Positions 52,009-61,408 of a DNA stretch of 64,000 nt are shown here, piece after piece. The translations under genes and the position numbers were made by a program. The notes beneath the pieces were generated by a model that saw nothing but the letters and a program-made list of their open reading frames with translations, did no database searches and had not been told where the DNA came from. The stretch lies in the NCBI RefSeq assembly GCF_002910825.1, contig NZ_NEUB01000768.1, positions 1-64,000 of the forward strand, read 5' to 3'. The stretch is from Streptomyces sp. SM1 (GTDB lineage: Bacteria > Actinomycetota > Actinomycetes > Streptomycetales > Streptomycetaceae). Position 1 is the first letter of the stretch. Each line of letters opens with the position of its first letter.

Positions 52009-55000
52009 CTACTTCGAGTTCATCTCGATGGCCATGGCCCGGTCGAACCGGCCGTCGGCCAGCACCTCCCAGCTCGGCAGTGAGGCCAGGTACTGGTAGA
52101 AGGCCGAGTGGACCATCACCGTCGCCAGGGACTTCAGGTCCTCCTCGGTGACGTCCCCCTCCGCGAACACCCGCGAGTCCTCGTTGTTCACATGGCCGTT
52201 GATCCGGCGGGCCGCATGGGCGTACGCGTCCGAGCGGATCTGGCTGATGTACGTCTGAGACCCGTCGGCGCTGCGCAGCTCGCCGTCGCCGCCGACCGAG
52301 AAGTGCTCGCGATCCTGTTCCAACTCGGTCTGCGCCGACTTGTAGGCCTCACCGATCTCGATGTCCAGGCTCTTGACCTTCGCCGAGCCGTCGGGGTTGA
52401 CCAGCATCTCCTTGCTGATCGTCCCCTCGGCGTAGAGCAGACGCTGCCGCTCGACGCTGACCGCCTGACTCTCGGCGACCGCAACCCCGACCTCGACGTT
52501 CTCGATGAACTGGTCCTCGTCGAACATGCTCATCCCCTCGTACGCGTCGGGGTCGACGACCACCGGAGCGTTGGGGTCCTGGCCCTCGTCGACCGTGGTC
52601 ATCGTCGTGATGACCTCCATGACCTCGTCGGCGTAGACATCGGGATCCAGGCGCTCGATGTCGACCTCCTGGTAGCTGTAGATCTCCTTGTACTGCGCCT
52701 TCGCGTCTGCGGCCTTGACTGCCTGCCGCATGCGCTTCTCCAGCATCTTCACGAAGTCCGGCTGGTTCATTCGCACGTCGAAGTCCATGGCACTGGACAG
52801 CGTCGGGATCGTCTGCAGCGAGTACGTGTGCCCCGGGTGCTTGATCGTGTTGCCCAGCAGCCGGAACGACATCGGCAGGATCGTCTGGTTGCGGTTCCAG
52901 ATCGGCGCGTCGCCGGCCCGGAAGACGATCGAGTTGCGCGGCGAGAGGAATGCCATGTCGTTGTAGCTGATCAGCGGCTCTTCCTTGGTGTTCATCGTGT
53001 AGGAGACCCGGCCCTCGGTCTTGCCGCCGATGACCTTGTCGAGATCCTGGCTGATCTGCTTGCTGTCACGGTACGACCGGTGCGTCTTGCCGCTCATCTT
53101 CTCCAGCGTCTCGATCATCGAATCGTCCGTGGACTTCAAGAAGACGATGTTCGAGGTGTTGCCCTGTACGATCTTGTCGACGCTCTCGCCGTAGACGTCG
53201 CGCAGCTGCTGCAGGGTCTGCAGGATGAGCGTGAACTGCTGCTCCTGGCCCAGGCCGATGGAGAGCATCGTCTCGAAGCCGTCGATGCCTTTGCCCTCGG
53301 ACTGCAGGTTGCCGAGCTCGTCGAGCATGAACCGCGTGCGGTAGAGCGGCTTCTGGTTCGACTTCGTCATGTACGCCTGGTCGGCGCTCACGTCGAACAG
53401 CTGCTTGACCAGGATCAGGATCAGCTTCGCGTACTTCATCAGGTGGGGTGGAGTCACCAGGAACAGCGCCTTGGGGGACTCCGAGTAGCGCGACAGCGTC
53501 TGCGTGATCGCCCGTGCCTGGTACGAGACCTTCTCCGGGTTGCCGACGCCGGAGAAGTCGAGTCGCGTGTCCGGGTAGAGCGTGTCCCCGGGCTGGAAGG
53601 ACAGGATCTTCCCGTCCCGGGTGCCGCCCTCACGCACCGGCTTCAGCTCACGCATCACGCCGTTCTTCACGATCTTATTGCCCGTCACCGGCTCGACCAC
53701 GTAGTGCCGGCCGTTGAGCGAGACCTGGTAGTTCTTCGTGAAGCTGAAGTAGAAGGTGCGCACCAGCATCTTTGTCTGCGGGTTGACCAGCTCCAGCTTG
53801 AGCCAGGCCTCGTCGTCAGGGAACTTGCCCTTGAAGTTGTACCGGGCCCAACCCTCGCGGCCGACGATCTCCTCGTGCTCGAAGTCCTCACCCAGGTTCT
53901 CGGTGAACATCGGGTCCGCGTAGGCCGACCACACGGCTTGCTGACCGACGAGGTGGTCGCGCTTGACGTAGTTCGGCGCGAAGCGCACGCCGAGGCGACG
54001 CGGGAAGCTCAGGCCGGCCAGGTCGGTGTTCTGCGAGGGCTTGCCCGAGGTCAGCGTCGAGATCGTGGGGTCGGTGAAGAACGACATGGCGGTGATCGCG
54101 ATTCCGTACACCGAGGCCAGCATCTTCTCCGCCCCGGCCATCGAGCGCAGCGCGTTGTGGGCGTTGCCCACCAGCGTGCGCATGTTGTTGCGGGGCAGCT
54201 CCTCGCTCGCGTTGAAGTACAGGCTGAGCATGTCCTGATCGGCCTTGCCCTCCCACATGAAGGCCTGGGCCGCAGCCTTCTCCTGCTCCTCGGCCAGGGC
54301 GTCCTCGTTGTTCTCGAACTCGCCGGCCTTGACCCGCTTCTCCAGCTCGGCCTCAGGGTTCTTGATCTTCTTCGAGCTCATCTGCACGAAGAGCTGGTAG
54401 CAGTTGTAGAGCGTGGCCTTGCCCCAGAGGTCATCGAGCTTCTGCTCCAGCAGCGCCGGGTCCATATTCAGCACGGCTGCGGCGCTGCGCAGCTCCCGCT
54501 CCTCCTCCAGATAGAAGTCGATGAGTCCGTAGGCCGCGCGCTTGAAGGCGTTGTTGGCGGCGTTGGGCCAGACCGGGTCCTCGCCGCCGTCGAGCGGAAA
54601 GAAGATCCCGGCGATGTTCTCCACGTACAGCGCGCACTTGGTGAAGTTGCCCTCACGCGCCGCGTCGGCCGCCAGTCCCAGGGGGTTGTAGATGTCGGTC
54701 TTCATGGAGTTGATCAGGTTGAACTGCACCGGCTCGAACCCGCGTGTGACCAGGGGCACGTAGTTCTTCACCAACAACTCGCCCTTGGGGTCGTTGATGA
54801 CCATGTTCGAGGGCTTCTTCTCCCGCGACCACATGTCGATGATCGGCTCGATGTACGTCTGGCCCTTACCGGCTCGGGTGATGGCCAGCACCATGGTGTT
54901 CACCGGCGCGGTATCGACCACGTACGCCCCGGCCGGGCGCTGGACCTCGTACGCCGGGAACTCCCAGTCCTTCTTGATCAGGTCAGCGACGGTCTTGTAC

Positions 55001-56055
55001 GTGTCCGATCCGAAGCCGAGCTTGTCCCGGTTCTTGCCGTCAGGGTTGTACGGGATCCGTGCCGTGTCGTACTTCTGCCGCAGCGTCTTGTCATCGGGGA
55101 GCCCGGATGCCTCGAACAGCTCGTCGCCGAAGTCTTCGTCGATGATCGGCAGGGTCTGCGTCAGCGGATCGCCCTCGTCGTCGTCCATGACCTCGCCGGC
55201 GTAGTAGACGAGGTTCCCCTCCTCATCGATGACGTCCTTCTTGGCGCGCTGGGCGACCTCGACGGTGCCCAGGCCCTTCTTCTTGAGCATCATGTGGCTG
55301 AGCATCGAGCTGACCTGCACGCTTGAGTGAGCACCGGCGTCGGGGAACCAGTCGTAGTTCTGCTGGATCTCTTCCGGCAGGGAGATGTGCTGGTCGTTCT
55401 GGTACTGGTTGATGTCGCTCGTGGTGTTCATCAGGTTCGCCGCGGCGACCTTCCGCGAGAACCACGTACCGATGATGAGGGCGACCATCAGACCCGAGCC
55501 GAGCGTGATGAAGAGCTTGAACCCCGAGACGTCGGCCAGCTGCTCGCCGACCGTCGTCTCGCTCTTCTTGGGCTCAGCCGGCTTCTCGGCGCTGGGCTTG
55601 CCGTCCTTCGCCGCGGTGTACCAGCTGGGGACCGGAACAGCCTCAGCGCTGTGGTAGCACTTCGCCTTCACGTCCGGGTTGCCGTCCTTGGCCAGGGGCC
55701 GGTAGCACTTCACGACCGAGCCGCCCGCACCCGTCGTGGTGTCCTGGACGTAGTACACGCTCGGCTTGCCGGTGCCGTTGCCGGGCACGCCCGAACCCAC
55801 GGACGCGCCCACCGAGAGCACCGCCGTGGCGATGAGGGAGTAGAAGACCCAGGCGACGATCATCACCAGCACGCCGGTAATCACCGCGACGACGATGCCC
55901 GGTCTGGTCGACCTCAGAGTCAGGAACGTGCTGCGGTCCAGCTGCTGGTTGTCGTGGACGTCTCGGTTCGTCAGCGTCTCGCCGGGCGTCCGCGCCGAGA
56001 TCTTGTCCCAGCTGCTCGCCTTCGGCCGTGTTGCCTTCCGCCTGTTCGTGGCCAT
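52009..56055 (-). CDS. Giant VirD4/TraG-type conjugation coupling ATPase
   Basis: 1348 residues from ATG 56055 (AAGGGATCACG in front). Two transmembrane helices: ~52-76 (IVVAVITGVLVMIVAWVFYS), and ~173-195 after an external loop. The type IV coupling protein core follows: Walker A AITRAGKGQTY (~389-399), the MVINDPKGELL motif (~418-428), and Walker B RFMLDELGNL with the FTLILQTLQQLRDVYG block (~905-955). VirD4 proteins pump substrate DNA or protein into a type IV secretion channel. This one is about twice the usual length because of a ~480-residue insertion between the two Walker motifs and a ~300-residue helical C-terminal extension. No VirB4 or relaxase is seen in the window. Confidence 0.92.
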   Translation of the reverse strand: MATNRRKATRPKASSWDKISARTPGETLTNRDVHDNQQLDRSTFLTLRSTRPGIVVAVITGVLVMIVAWVFYSLIATAVLSVGASVGSGVPGNGTGKPSVYYVQDTTTGAGGSVVKCYRPLAKDGNPDVKAKCYHSAEAVPVPSWYTAAKDGKPSAEKPAEPKKSETTVGEQLADVSGFKLFITLGSGLMVALIIGTWFSRKVAAANLMNTTSDINQYQNDQHISLPEEIQQNYDWFPDAGAHSSVQVSSMLSHMMLKKKGLGTVEVAQRAKKDVIDEEGNLVYYAGEVMDDDEGDPLTQTLPIIDEDFGDELFEASGLPDDKTLRQKYDTARIPYNPDGKNRDKLGFGSDTYKTVADLIKKDWEFPAYEVQRPAGAYVVDTAPVNTMVLAITRAGKGQTYIEPIIDMWSREKKPSNMVINDPKGELLVKNYVPLVTRGFEPVQFNLINSMKTDIYNPLGLAADAAREGNFTKCALYVENIAGIFFPLDGGEDPVWPNAANNAFKRAAYGLIDFYLEEERELRSAAAVLNMDPALLEQKLDDLWGKATLYNCYQLFVQMSSKKIKNPEAELEKRVKAGEFENNEDALAEEQEKAAAQAFMWEGKADQDMLSLYFNASEELPRNNMRTLVGNAHNALRSMAGAEKMLASVYGIAITAMSFFTDPTISTLTSGKPSQNTDLAGLSFPRRLGVRFAPNYVKRDHLVGQQAVWSAYADPMFTENLGEDFEHEEIVGREGWARYNFKGKFPDDEAWLKLELVNPQTKMLVRTFYFSFTKNYQVSLNGRHYVVEPVTGNKIVKNGVMRELKPVREGGTRDGKILSFQPGDTLYPDTRLDFSGVGNPEKVSYQARAITQTLSRYSESPKALFLVTPPHLMKYAKLILILVKQLFDVSADQAYMTKSNQKPLYRTRFMLDELGNLQSEGKGIDGFETMLSIGLGQEQQFTLILQTLQQLRDVYGESVDKIVQGNTSNIVFLKSTDDSMIETLEKMSGKTHRSYRDSKQISQDLDKVIGGKTEGRVSYTMNTKEEPLISYNDMAFLSPRNSIVFRAGDAPIWNRNQTILPMSFRLLGNTIKHPGHTYSLQTIPTLSSAMDFDVRMNQPDFVKMLEKRMRQAVKAADAKAQYKEIYSYQEVDIERLDPDVYADEVMEVITTMTTVDEGQDPNAPVVVDPDAYEGMSMFDEDQFIENVEVGVAVAESQAVSVERQRLLYAEGTISKEMLVNPDGSAKVKSLDIEIGEAYKSAQTELEQDREHFSVGGDGELRSADGSQTYISQIRSDAYAHAARRINGHVNNEDSRVFAEGDVTEEDLKSLATVMVHSAFYQYLASLPSWEVLADGRFDRAMAIEMNSK

Positions 56056-56127
56056 CGTGATCCCTTAATCTCGAGCCTCGCTCGTCCTGCTGTCCTGCTG
56101 TCCGGTGCGCCTGCCTGCGCAGACGAC

Positions 56128-56160
56128 GACGGCGCATGGGGAATGGGCCCATGCGCCGTC
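56128..56160 (-). terminator. Terminator hairpin
   Basis: A 13-bp stem (GACGGCGCATGGG and its complement at 56148-56160), 7-nt loop, between the tail-anchored coiled-coil gene and the coupling-protein gene. Confidence 0.8.
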
Positions 56161-56190
56161 AGATCACCCCGTCGGTCATGACCGGTCCGC

Positions 56191-58257
56191 TCAACGGGTC
56201 AAGACCACCCCGACGATGAAGCCGGCCGCGCCCATCAGGAGCGAGAGCGTGACGATCATGACGACGAGGATCTTGTTCGAGCGGCTTTGCATCTCGGAGG
56301 CCCGCGCCAGCTCGTTGGCGTAGGACTCCTTGTCGGCCTGCATCTCCGCCAGGCGCACCTCATACCGCCTGGCCACTGAATCCTCGACCGTCGACAGCTG
56401 CTGGAGCAGGTCGGTGACCCGTGCCACCTGGGAGTTGGTCTTCTCCTTCTCCAGGTCGAGGTTGTGCTGCCACTCGGCGTCCCGAGCCGTCATCTGCGTG
56501 ATGGCGTCCTTGCGGTTGCGTTCGAGCTCGTCCTCCATCCGGCGGATCCGGTCGGCGTGCTCAGAGCGCACCGACTCCAGGAGGTCCTGCTGCTCCCGGC
56601 GCAGGGCGCCGATCTCGTCCGTGGTCCGCAGGTGCTCGGCCAGCGCCTCGGACTGGGCGATGTCGGCCTTGCGGTTGTCGTCGACGATCCGCTGGATCTC
56701 GGACTTCCACTGGTTCAGGCGCTCTTCCTCGGCCGCCAGGTATTTTGACTGCTGCTCGGCCAGCACCTCGAAGATCCGCGTCTGCCCGGTCTGCATCTTC
56801 AGCGTCGCGTCCGAACGCCGGACCCGCAGGATCTCCTGCTGGTTGTGCGCGTGGGTGTCCTCGATGTCCCGCTCGATCCCGGCGATGGAGTCGGTCTGCT
56901 CGCGCTCCATCTTCGAGCGGTTGCGCTCCTTGTACTGCAGTTCCGCCGAGAGCGCCGCCTGCTGGGCCACCTTGGAGGCCTGAGACTCGTAGTCCTTGGC
57001 GATCTCCGCCCGGCGGGCCCGGATCTTCTCATCCTTCTCCGTCTGCCGCTGCTGGTGCTCGGCCTCGGCGGCGTCCTTCAGCAGCTTGTACCGGGAGCCC
57101 GCGCGGTCGGTGGCCACATCGCGGATGACCTGCTCGGTGTGCGCCGACATGAGGTTGACGTAGAGCGCACGCAGCTCATCCTCATGCGCGGAACGGAGCT
57201 GCATCAGGTCTGCGTTGGCCTGCCGGTTGAGCTGGGCGACCTGGTCCCCGAGCCACTCCGTCGCGCCCTCGGGCACAGCGATCTGCACGACCGGCGCGCC
57301 GATGGCGAAGGTTGCGTTGAACTCATCGAGCCGGACGTCCAGGTCCAGCTCCTCGGAGAGGAACCGACGGGCGATGACGTCGCGCACCTGGGCCTGATCG
57401 GCCAGCAGCACAGTGTCGCCGGCCTCCTGGTAGTCGCCCTCGACGCCGTAGCCGGCGTCGGTCTCGTCGAAACCCTCGTAGCCGGCCACCTCGTCGCCGT
57501 CGTAGTCCGGCTCCGACTCGACCGAGACGGCGCCCGCGTCGTCGATACCTGCGGCGTCCTCGCCGAGCATGGATGCGTCCGCCCCTTCATCCGCGTCGAC
57601 GACGTCGCTGAAGAGCGGCTCGTCGTCCAGGCCCTCGGCAGCCCCCTCGTCACCGGGGATTCCGTCGAAGATCGCATCCCCCTCGTCCTCCCCGAGGACC
57701 GCGGGGGCAGTGGCTCCAGCCTCGGCGACCAGGCCGCTGTGCTCCTCCCATGCCTTCTTGCCCACGGCTTCTTCGAGGCTCGTGGTACCTGCAGCGACAA
57801 AGCGTGCCTGCGCGAAGGTCGCATCGTTCACGAGATCGACGAGCAGATCGCCGCTGGGCTTCTGCCACACGACGGCCCAGGCGTAGGTGGCACCGGTGAG
57901 CAGCGAGTACTCCTCCATGCGCGCGAGAGTCTCGTCGGTGGGGATGATGCCGAAGACCTCCTCTTCGAGCATCTCCGCCGTGGCCACCGTGCGGATCTGG
58001 TCGGAGCTGATGAGCTCGATGATCGAGCCCTTCGCCTCGTCCCGGCCGTGCCGCTTGCTCAAGCCACCGATCGAGTCGGCTGCGAGCACGAGCATCACCC
58101 AGGCCGTACTGCTGGGAAAGACGAACTGCGTGTTCGACCGCAGCAGCTCTACCGCCGCCGGGATTGCCGTTTCTCTCACCACGGAGGCCAGAAGCTCGTC
58201 GGGCTTCTTCTTCCGCTCCTTCCTGCGGCTTCCCGTTGCCGTACCCAGAATGCCCAT
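56191..58257 (-). CDS. Tail-anchored coiled-coil membrane protein
   Basis: 688 residues. A globular N-terminal domain (~1-185), then a strongly acidic disordered segment (~190-290, rich in Asp, Glu, Gly), a second small domain (~290-360), a long coiled coil (~370-655; many Glu/Arg/Gln heptads such as RREQQDLLESVRSEHADRIR), and a single C-terminal transmembrane helix (ILVVMIVTLSLLMGAAGFIV, ~664-683). The protein would sit on the cytoplasmic face, tethered by its tail. It lies directly before the coupling-protein gene in transcription order, so it may recruit DNA or ATPase partners to the membrane. No known family. Confidence 0.8.
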   Translation of the reverse strand: MGILGTATGSRRKERKKKPDELLASVVRETAIPAAVELLRSNTQFVFPSSTAWVMLVLAADSIGGLSKRHGRDEAKGSIIELISSDQIRTVATAEMLEEEVFGIIPTDETLARMEEYSLLTGATYAWAVVWQKPSGDLLVDLVNDATFAQARFVAAGTTSLEEAVGKKAWEEHSGLVAEAGATAPAVLGEDEGDAIFDGIPGDEGAAEGLDDEPLFSDVVDADEGADASMLGEDAAGIDDAGAVSVESEPDYDGDEVAGYEGFDETDAGYGVEGDYQEAGDTVLLADQAQVRDVIARRFLSEELDLDVRLDEFNATFAIGAPVVQIAVPEGATEWLGDQVAQLNRQANADLMQLRSAHEDELRALYVNLMSAHTEQVIRDVATDRAGSRYKLLKDAAEAEHQQRQTEKDEKIRARRAEIAKDYESQASKVAQQAALSAELQYKERNRSKMEREQTDSIAGIERDIEDTHAHNQQEILRVRRSDATLKMQTGQTRIFEVLAEQQSKYLAAEEERLNQWKSEIQRIVDDNRKADIAQSEALAEHLRTTDEIGALRREQQDLLESVRSEHADRIRRMEDELERNRKDAITQMTARDAEWQHNLDLEKEKTNSQVARVTDLLQQLSTVEDSVARRYEVRLAEMQADKESYANELARASEMQSRSNKILVVMIVTLSLLMGAAGFIVGVVLTR

Positions 58258-58300
58258 TGATGCACGATCCCTCCGCTAATAAAACACAGTTCACCTGGTT

Positions 58301-58335
58301 TATGAGTATCTTATCGCCTCTCTATCGCGATAGGC
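58301..58335 (-). promoter_or_regulatory. CTATCGCGATAG palindrome and GCGATAAGAT element
   Basis: On the - strand, GCCTATCGCGATAGAG (palindrome at 58322-58333) is followed by GGCGATAAGATACTCATA (58301-58318), about 50-75 nt upstream of the coiled-coil gene. TAAGAT fits a TANNNT -10. Confidence 0.45.
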
Positions 58336-58400
58336 AATCATGGGGCATGGATGGGCTATCGACTCATGAGTCGACTCGCTCCCGCCGTCCTCGGACCGGT

Positions 58401-61310
58401 TCATCGCACCGCGCTGACCTCGACGTAGGCGTCGGAACTCAGCAGGTTCTTGTCGTCGCTGACCAGGTCGCCGACGACGTCGATGCGGATACGCCGTTCC
58501 GAGGGGTGCTCGTTGAGGAAGGTCGCCACCGCGGTGGTGACCTCGTCGGTCAGCTTCGCCACAGCCGCACGCGCACCGCCGGCATCAGAGGCGGTATCGC
58601 CCTTGTCCTCGATGAGGTACTGCAGGACCCTCGCATCGACGTCGATGCGCACGTTGTGCTTGACGAACACCTCCTGCACCATCTGGCGCAGCTTCTTCCG
58701 CACGATCTTTTGCTGCGTCAGCAGCGACAGCGGCTGGAAAGGCACGATCGCGTCGATACGGCCCAGCAGCTCGGGCGGAAATCGGTTGTCGCCCGTCGTC
58801 GAGGAGATCGAGCGGCGGATGAGCTTCTCGTACTCCAGCAGCTGCTTGCCCGACCCGGTGTCGTCCGCCGCGTACTGCGCGATGTCCTTGTAGATCTCCG
58901 AGCCGGCGTTCGTCGTCAGCACGATGTAGGTGTTGAGGAAGCTCACCTCGCGGTTGTTGGCGTCGTTGAGCCGGCCGTCGTCGAGCACCTGCAGCAGCAC
59001 GCGTGTCACCATCGCCGAGGCCTTCTCGACCTCGTCGAAAAGCAGCACAGCGTGGGAGAGGGCCCACACGCGCTTGGTGAGCTCAGAGCGGAACGCCGCG
59101 AACGACGAGTCCTCGGCGTACTCCGTCATGTCGAACCGGATCAGGTGCCGCTGGTCGTCACCGAACAGCAGTCGTGCCAGCTGCTTCGTGAGCTCCGTGT
59201 TGTGCGTGACCACGAACTGACCAGCCTGGTAGAGGTGCTCCTCGTCGTTGACGTAGATGCACGACGAGCTCTGCTGCTCCGGCAGCTTCTCGATCGACGC
59301 GATGCCGACCATGTCGAACTTCTTCACGCGCTTACGACCCGAGGTCTCGATGGCCGCGCGCCGTGCGATCTCCTGCTTGCGGGGCAGGGAGAAGAACCGG
59401 GCCTTATCCTCGTTGCCGACCTTCACGTGCACGCCGTACTCGACCAGTTCGCGCCCGTCCTCCTTCGTGCGTGTCCACGATTTGATCGTGTTCGAGACGC
59501 CGAGCGAGAACAGCACCTCCCTAAGGTCCTCCGTGAGCCCCTTGGAGAACGTCGAGTACGAGACGTTGAAGCGGTCGTTCGAGGCACCGATCGATCCGTC
59601 GGTGTCGAAAAGGCCCCGCACCAGCGCCCACCGCTGCTGTACCGATCCGTGTTTGTACCTCTCCGGGATACGGCGCTCCGCCGAGCGCGCACCGATCAGA
59701 TCGGGAACCGAGGCAAGCACGTCCTTCGTCTGGTACAGCGAATCGCGGCGGTCCTCCACCGGGCCAACACCGACAGGGAAAACCCAGCTGTAGTTGCGTC
59801 CGTACGACTTCGGTGCCGACCCCAGCCATTCGCCCACCATCCACACGGTGTGGTCGGCGTCGTCCCCGTCAGACGAGAGCGTCAGCTGCCTCTCAGTGAG
59901 GCACCCGTTACCGATGAGGACGCCCAAGACGTACGGGTCGACGTCGAAGTCCTGCTCCGGCCAGTGCACCGGTCCGTTCGCCGGGATGAAGAACTTCAGA
60001 TCTTCCCGAGAGTCGCCGGGGTAGGTCCGCACGACGCCACGCTCGACCATTTCCTGCGTGCTCAGGACCATCGGCGCGACGTCCTTGCCCGCATGCTTCT
60101 TCGACCGCTGCTTGGCTGTGTAGACCGTCCACAAGTGCGGTCCTCCAACGTCGAGAGTCCGGCCGTCCCAGAGCGTGACCCGGTAGACGTCCTGCATGCC
60201 CTGCGGGAAGTGTCCGAGCACCTCGACCGGGTGACCTTGGCGACCGAACACTCTGTCGCCCGGGACCAGGTCGCCGTGCAGCTTCCAGGTGGTCTCGCCG
60301 TCGCTCGAGTAGACAGGAACCTGCGTCGAGTCGACGCAGAATTTCCCCGTTCCCGTCGATCCCGTGAACAGCAGGCTCGCCATCGGCTTCCCCTTGTCGT
60401 TGAGGTCCGCCACCGACAACTGCAGACGACGCGCCACCGCGCCGGTCGCCCAGTCCTGGCTGAACACCTTGGCGTCCAGCTGCTTCTTGATCTTCGCGCC
60501 GTCGACCCGGAATGCGACGTTCACGTTCAGGGACTCCATGAGCACGTCCGAGAGCAGGTCCCGGTCCATCGGTCGGTGCGTCAGGCGATGCCAGCCGACC
60601 ATGGAGTCGAGCACGAGGATCGACTTGCGCGGCTGGGCGCTGGCCGGCATGTAGCGCTGGGTGTACTCGTAGATCTGCTGGAAGACGTGGTCGTCGTAGA
60701 ACTCGTCGGCCACCCCGTACCGTTCGGCCATGCCCTGCAGGATCTTGATGGTCGTCGCCTGGTCCGGCGGGTTGAGGTTGATGCGCTGCAGGCGCTCGAC
60801 GAGCGGCTGGTTCGGCGAGATGTGCTTGTGGAACTCCTCGTAGGTCGTCGCCGCGATGATCCTGATGCCTCGGGTTCCCGAAGCCGCGAGGACCGGCTTG
60901 ATGGCCTCGACAGCGGCGTCGGAGAGCTGGATGATCTGGTGGAACTCGTCGATGAAGAGCACCACTTCGTGCTTCTCGTCCTTGACGAAGTCCTCGGCCT
61001 CGTCGAAGAAGCCCTTGAGCTTCGAGGCCATGTTCTCGGCGTTGCCCGCCTCGGAGATCATGCGCGCCGGGTCCACCTCCAGGTAGAGGCGGCCCGGATC
61101 CACGAGCATCGTGGCCTGGACCAATGCGGTCTTTCCCGTTCCGGCCTCGGCCAATAGAAGCGCATTGCACAGCTCAGGGCGGCTCATCGAGGCCAGCAGC
61201 TGCATCGTCTCGTGCTCACGGCCGACGATGTCGCGCTCGGCCTTCTTCAGTGGCTCCGAGAGCTTGGACAGGAGTGGGTAGCGCTCGTTGAGCTGTGCCT
61301 CGTGGAACAT
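58401..61310 (-). CDS. Clp-type two-domain AAA+ ATPase interrupted by an intein
   Basis: 969-residue precursor, start placed at ATG 61310. The longer frame to 61469 reads through the promoter region and a hairpin. First AAA module: AEAGTGKTA (~58-66) and LFIDEFHQ (~113-120). Second module: GSTGTGK at ~317-323, interrupted by an intein (residues ~324-704) directly after the P-loop Lys, then resuming TELTKQLARLLFG; Walker B LLFDEVEKAS (~755-764); Arg-finger region ELLGRIDAIVPF. Splicing would give a 588-residue ClpA/B-like unfoldase with a restored GTGKTE P-loop. It has no ClpP-binding loop. It is the second Clp-like protein on the element. Confidence 0.92.
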   Translation of the reverse strand: MFHEAQLNERYPLLSKLSEPLKKAERDIVGREHETMQLLASMSRPELCNALLLAEAGTGKTALVQATMLVDPGRLYLEVDPARMISEAGNAENMASKLKGFFDEAEDFVKDEKHEVVLFIDEFHQIIQLSDAAVEAIKPVLAASGTRGIRIIAATTYEEFHKHISPNQPLVERLQRINLNPPDQATTIKILQGMAERYGVADEFYDDHVFQQIYEYTQRYMPASAQPRKSILVLDSMVGWHRLTHRPMDRDLLSDVLMESLNVNVAFRVDGAKIKKQLDAKVFSQDWATGAVARRLQLSVADLNDKGKPMASLLFTGSTGTGKFCVDSTQVPVYSSDGETTWKLHGDLVPGDRVFGRQGHPVEVLGHFPQGMQDVYRVTLWDGRTLDVGGPHLWTVYTAKQRSKKHAGKDVAPMVLSTQEMVERGVVRTYPGDSREDLKFFIPANGPVHWPEQDFDVDPYVLGVLIGNGCLTERQLTLSSDGDDADHTVWMVGEWLGSAPKSYGRNYSWVFPVGVGPVEDRRDSLYQTKDVLASVPDLIGARSAERRIPERYKHGSVQQRWALVRGLFDTDGSIGASNDRFNVSYSTFSKGLTEDLREVLFSLGVSNTIKSWTRTKEDGRELVEYGVHVKVGNEDKARFFSLPRKQEIARRAAIETSGRKRVKKFDMVGIASIEKLPEQQSSSCIYVNDEEHLYQAGQFVVTHNTELTKQLARLLFGDDQRHLIRFDMTEYAEDSSFAAFRSELTKRVWALSHAVLLFDEVEKASAMVTRVLLQVLDDGRLNDANNREVSFLNTYIVLTTNAGSEIYKDIAQYAADDTGSGKQLLEYEKLIRRSISSTTGDNRFPPELLGRIDAIVPFQPLSLLTQQKIVRKKLRQMVQEVFVKHNVRIDVDARVLQYLIEDKGDTASDAGGARAAVAKLTDEVTTAVATFLNEHPSERRIRIDVVGDLVSDDKNLLSSDAYVEVSAVR
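59199..60341 (-). other. Intein with LAGLIDADG endonuclease, class 3 features
   Basis: 381 codons between Lys of the P-loop and Thr of the C-extein. It begins FCVDSTQVPVYSSDG and ends QFVVTHN. If Phe is residue 1 it has no N-terminal nucleophile. Instead it has Trp in block B (GGPHLW), Cys in block F (SSSCIYV) and Thr before the terminal His-Asn, which is the Trp-Cys-Thr set known for class 3 inteins that splice through a block F Cys. Two LAGLIDADG-type motifs (VLGVLIGNG near 59920; LVRGLFDTDGSIG near 59610) indicate a homing endonuclease. Removal restores the Walker A motif, so splicing is probably required for ATPase activity. Confidence 0.82.
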
Positions 61311-61355
61311 GCCGCGCAAGACCTCTCGACTGGACTGAAGATTTAACTGGAAAAT

Positions 61356-61391
61356 CAGTCGAAACCCTATCACGGGTAGCATTCGATAGGG
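61356..61391 (-). promoter_or_regulatory. CCCTATC...GATAGGG dyad before the Clp-intein gene
   Basis: A 7-bp inverted repeat (61365-61371 and 61385-61391, spacer 13 nt) in an AT-rich region about 55 nt upstream of ATG 61310. On the - strand TGATAGGGT contains TAGGGT, a TAGRRT -10 match. Confidence 0.45.
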
Positions 61392-61408
61392 CATTGAATG
61401 GAGAATGC

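Noticed and set aside
52108-55326. A 1072-residue open frame opposite the coupling-protein gene
   Set aside because: Antisense shadow of a gene with clear VirD4 motifs; the composition is typical of a shadow.
58164-61157. A 997-residue open frame opposite the Clp-intein gene
   Set aside because: Antisense shadow; no domain, and the other strand has Walker motifs and a complete intein.
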